A stretch of DNA of 15,027 bases, taken from contig JAIPER010000039.1 in NCBI GenBank assembly GCA_021737115.1, forward strand, positions 1 to 15,027, given 5' to 3'. The translations under genes and the position numbers were made by a program. The stretch comes from Desulfohalobiaceae bacterium. GTDB lineage: Bacteria > Desulfobacterota > Desulfovibrionia > Desulfovibrionales > Desulfothermaceae. Positions 13,481-15,027 of this stretch are shown here, in pieces. Under the pieces are notes generated by a model. The model did not search any database, was not told the DNA's origin, and was given only the letters and a program-made list of their open reading frames with translations. How positions within the stretch are numbered: position 1 is the first letter of the stretch; each line of letters starts with the position of its first letter.

Positions 13481-14761
13481 ATGACCAAACAACATCGATT
13501 CGAAACCCTGTGCCTGCACCAGGGCCAGGTCCCGGATCCGACCACCGGGGCCCGGGGGGTTCCTGTGCACCGCACCTCGTCCTACAATTTCAAGAGCACG
13601 GAACATGCCGCCAATCTGTTTTCCCTGAAGGAAAAGGGAAACATCTATTCCCGGATCATGAATCCGACCCAGGAGGTCCTGGAGGAGAGGATGACCGCCC
13701 TGGAGGGTGGAGGGGGGGCCCTGGCCCTGGCCTCCGGCACTTCCGCCATTCACTATACTTTACTCAATATCTGCCGGGCAGGGGATGAACTGGTTTCCTC
13801 CAACATGCTCTATGGCGGCACCCATACCATGCTCGCCTCGATTTTGCCCCGGCAGGGTATCATTACCAGATTCGCCGATCCCCGGCAGCCGGATGACCTG
13901 GAAGGCCTCATCACCGGAAAGACCAGGGCCCTGTTCATCGAAAGCATCGGCAATCCAACCCTCGAGTTCACGGATATGGAGGCAATGGCCGCAATCGCTC
14001 ATCGCCATCATCTGCCCCTGATCGTCGACGCCACCTTCACCACTCCCTACCTGCTGCAGAGCATAGAGCACGGGGCGGATATCGTTATCCACTCCCTGAC
14101 CAAATGGATCGGCGGGCACGGCACGGCCATCGGTGGAGTCGTCGTCGATTCCGGCAGATTCGACTGGACCGACCCGAAGTTTTCCCTTTTCAACGAACCT
14201 GATTCCGGCTATCACGGCCTGCGTTTCGCTCATGATCTAGGGGACTCGAACCATCTGGCCTTTATCCTCCGCCTGCGGCTGGTTCCCCTGCGCAACCTGG
14301 GGGCCTGCCTCTCCCCAGATAATGCCTGGATCTTTCTGCAGGGTCTGGAGACCCTGCCCCTGAGGATGGACAGGCACTGCTCCAACGCCCTGCAGACGGC
14401 TGCCTACCTGCAGGGACATCCCGGGGTGGACTGGGTCAGATACCCCGGCCTGAAAGATGACCCGGCCCACCCCATCGCCTCGAGATATCTGCAGAAGGGC
14501 TTCGGGGGCATGGTGGTCTTCGGGATCAAAGGCGGCCGGCCGGCCGGAGCCGATTTTATCGACAACCTGCGTCTCTTCTCACACCTGGCCAATGTCGGGG
14601 ACGCCAAGAGCCTGGCCCTGCATCCCGGAAGCACCACCCATTCCCAGTTAAGCGAAGAAGAGCAGAGAGAGGCAGGGATCACTCCGGAGATGATCCGTCT
14701 GTCCATCGGCCTGGAGCATATCGACGACATCATTTTCGACCTGGAGCAGGCCCTTCCATGA
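13481..14761 (+). CDS. O-acetylhomoserine sulfhydrylase-type PLP enzyme
   Basis: This 426-residue member of the Cys/Met-metabolism PLP family has the length and wording of O-acetylhomoserine aminocarboxypropyltransferases. These make homocysteine from O-acetylhomoserine and sulfide on the route to methionine. Visible are TLCLHQGQVPDPTTGARGVPVHRTSSY at the N-terminus (9-35), YSRIMNPT (56-63), SGTSA (85-89), VDATFTTPYL (182-191) with D183, the PLP lysine K208 in SLTKWIGGHGTAIGG, and RLSIGLE near the end. The usual VDNTFATPY has Ala in place of Asn; its effect is unknown. GGAGG at 13471-13475 supports the start. A sigma54-type promoter lies 50 bp upstream and an HTH/two-CW gene overlaps the stop by 4 bp. 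Cystathionine or O-succinyl variants are less likely because they are shorter. Confidence 0.92.
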   Translation: MTKQHRFETLCLHQGQVPDPTTGARGVPVHRTSSYNFKSTEHAANLFSLKEKGNIYSRIMNPTQEVLEERMTALEGGGGALALASGTSAIHYTLLNICRAGDELVSSNMLYGGTHTMLASILPRQGIITRFADPRQPDDLEGLITGKTRALFIESIGNPTLEFTDMEAMAAIAHRHHLPLIVDATFTTPYLLQSIEHGADIVIHSLTKWIGGHGTAIGGVVVDSGRFDWTDPKFSLFNEPDSGYHGLRFAHDLGDSNHLAFILRLRLVPLRNLGACLSPDNAWIFLQGLETLPLRMDRHCSNALQTAAYLQGHPGVDWVRYPGLKDDPAHPIASRYLQKGFGGMVVFGIKGGRPAGADFIDNLRLFSHLANVGDAKSLALHPGSTTHSQLSEEEQREAGITPEMIRLSIGLEHIDDIIFDLEQALP

Positions 14762-15027
14762 CCCCGTCTGAATTCATCACCGCCAGGAGCGTCCTGGGAA
14801 AAACCCAGAAAGTTATGGCCCGTCTCCTGGGCGTATCCCTGAAGGCCGTGCACAGCTACGAGCAGGGCTGGCGGAACATACCTGCCCATGTGGAGCGTCA
14901 GGTTTTTTTCCTGCTGGCCAGAAGGCCGGGGCGGAGCAAAGAGCCCCCACCCTGCTGGGAACAAACCGACTGTCCCCGGGAGATCCGGGATTGCTGCCCG
15001 GCCTGGGAGTACGACGCCGGGAACCTC
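14758..15027 (+). CDS. HTH (XRE-like) plus two-CW domain protein, 5' part
   Basis: The frame is open for 90 codons from the ATG at 14758-14760 to the right edge, so the C-terminus is missing. Its ATG overlaps the TGA of the sulfhydrylase gene (ATGA), which strongly suggests coupled translation. Residues about 4-50 form an XRE-like helix-turn-helix (ARSVLGKTQKVMARLLGVS, then VHSYEQGWRNIP). A basic linker leads to CWEQTDCP and then CCPAWEY (about 67-85), the start of a two-CW type cysteine domain seen in Desulfobacterota proteins. Cys67, Cys72 and the Cys pair at 79-80 could bind metal or sense redox or sulfide state. It may regulate methionine or sulfur genes, but this rests on position only. 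Confidence 0.8.
   Translation, partial: MTPSEFITARSVLGKTQKVMARLLGVSLKAVHSYEQGWRNIPAHVERQVFFLLARRPGRSKEPPPCWEQTDCPREIRDCCPAWEYDAGNL

Overview
This window looks like a chromosomal segment of a sulfate-reducer-like member of the Desulfobacterota (old Deltaproteobacteria), probably near the Desulfovibrionales. The pointers are a DUF3426 protein followed by radA, an O-acetylhomoserine sulfhydrylase coupled to a helix-turn-helix/two-CW protein, a two-LysM envelope protein, and intergenic REP-like palindromes. The family-level placement is inference from gene style; I cannot name a genus. No phage, plasmid, CRISPR or insertion-sequence transposase genes are visible.

Layout. (1) 1-2050, plus strand: the C-terminal part of a membrane-anchored DUF3426 protein, then radA. 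(2) 2051-2611: about 560 bases without a gene, packed with palindromes: a long hairpin after radA, a 92-bp element with inverted ends flanked by TATA, one copy of a 70-bp repeat, and a REP-like element. (3) 2612-6850, minus strand: a tightly overlapping unit of a Mut7-C PIN-like RNase, a FadD-like acyl-CoA ligase and a secreted two-LysM protein. (4) 6851-7083: a divergent gap with the second 70-bp repeat copy. (5) 7084-8325: an Ste24-type M48 membrane protease, then tRNA-Arg(TCG) with a clear intrinsic terminator. (6) 8606-8983, minus strand: a small exported protein, possibly transglutaminase-like. (7) 8984-9686: about 700 bases of AT-rich, repeat-bearing sequence with a good sigma70-type promoter. 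(8) 9687-13371: a three-gene signalling operon. (9) 13415-15027: a sigma54-type promoter, an O-acetylhomoserine sulfhydrylase and the start of a coupled HTH/two-CW gene.

The most interesting part is the signalling operon. Its first product joins a cyclic-nucleotide-binding (CRP-like) domain to a methyltransferase of the PhcB type (the family that makes the 3-OH palmitic acid methyl ester quorum signal in Ralstonia). It overlaps by 4 bp a six-helix membrane protein with PAS and HD-GYP (c-di-GMP phosphodiesterase) domains, and a PilZ (c-di-GMP receptor) gene follows 35 nt later. One reading is a circuit in which a nucleotide ligand controls synthesis of a methylated small molecule, a membrane receptor changes c-di-GMP, and the PilZ protein carries out the response. 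The domains are seen in the sequence; the circuit is inference.

The second notable point is the intergenic repeat pair (2212-2281 and 6856-6925, 64 of 70 identical). One copy lies 5 bp upstream of the start codon of the Mut7-C/ligase/LysM operon, so it probably forms part of that operon's promoter or leader.
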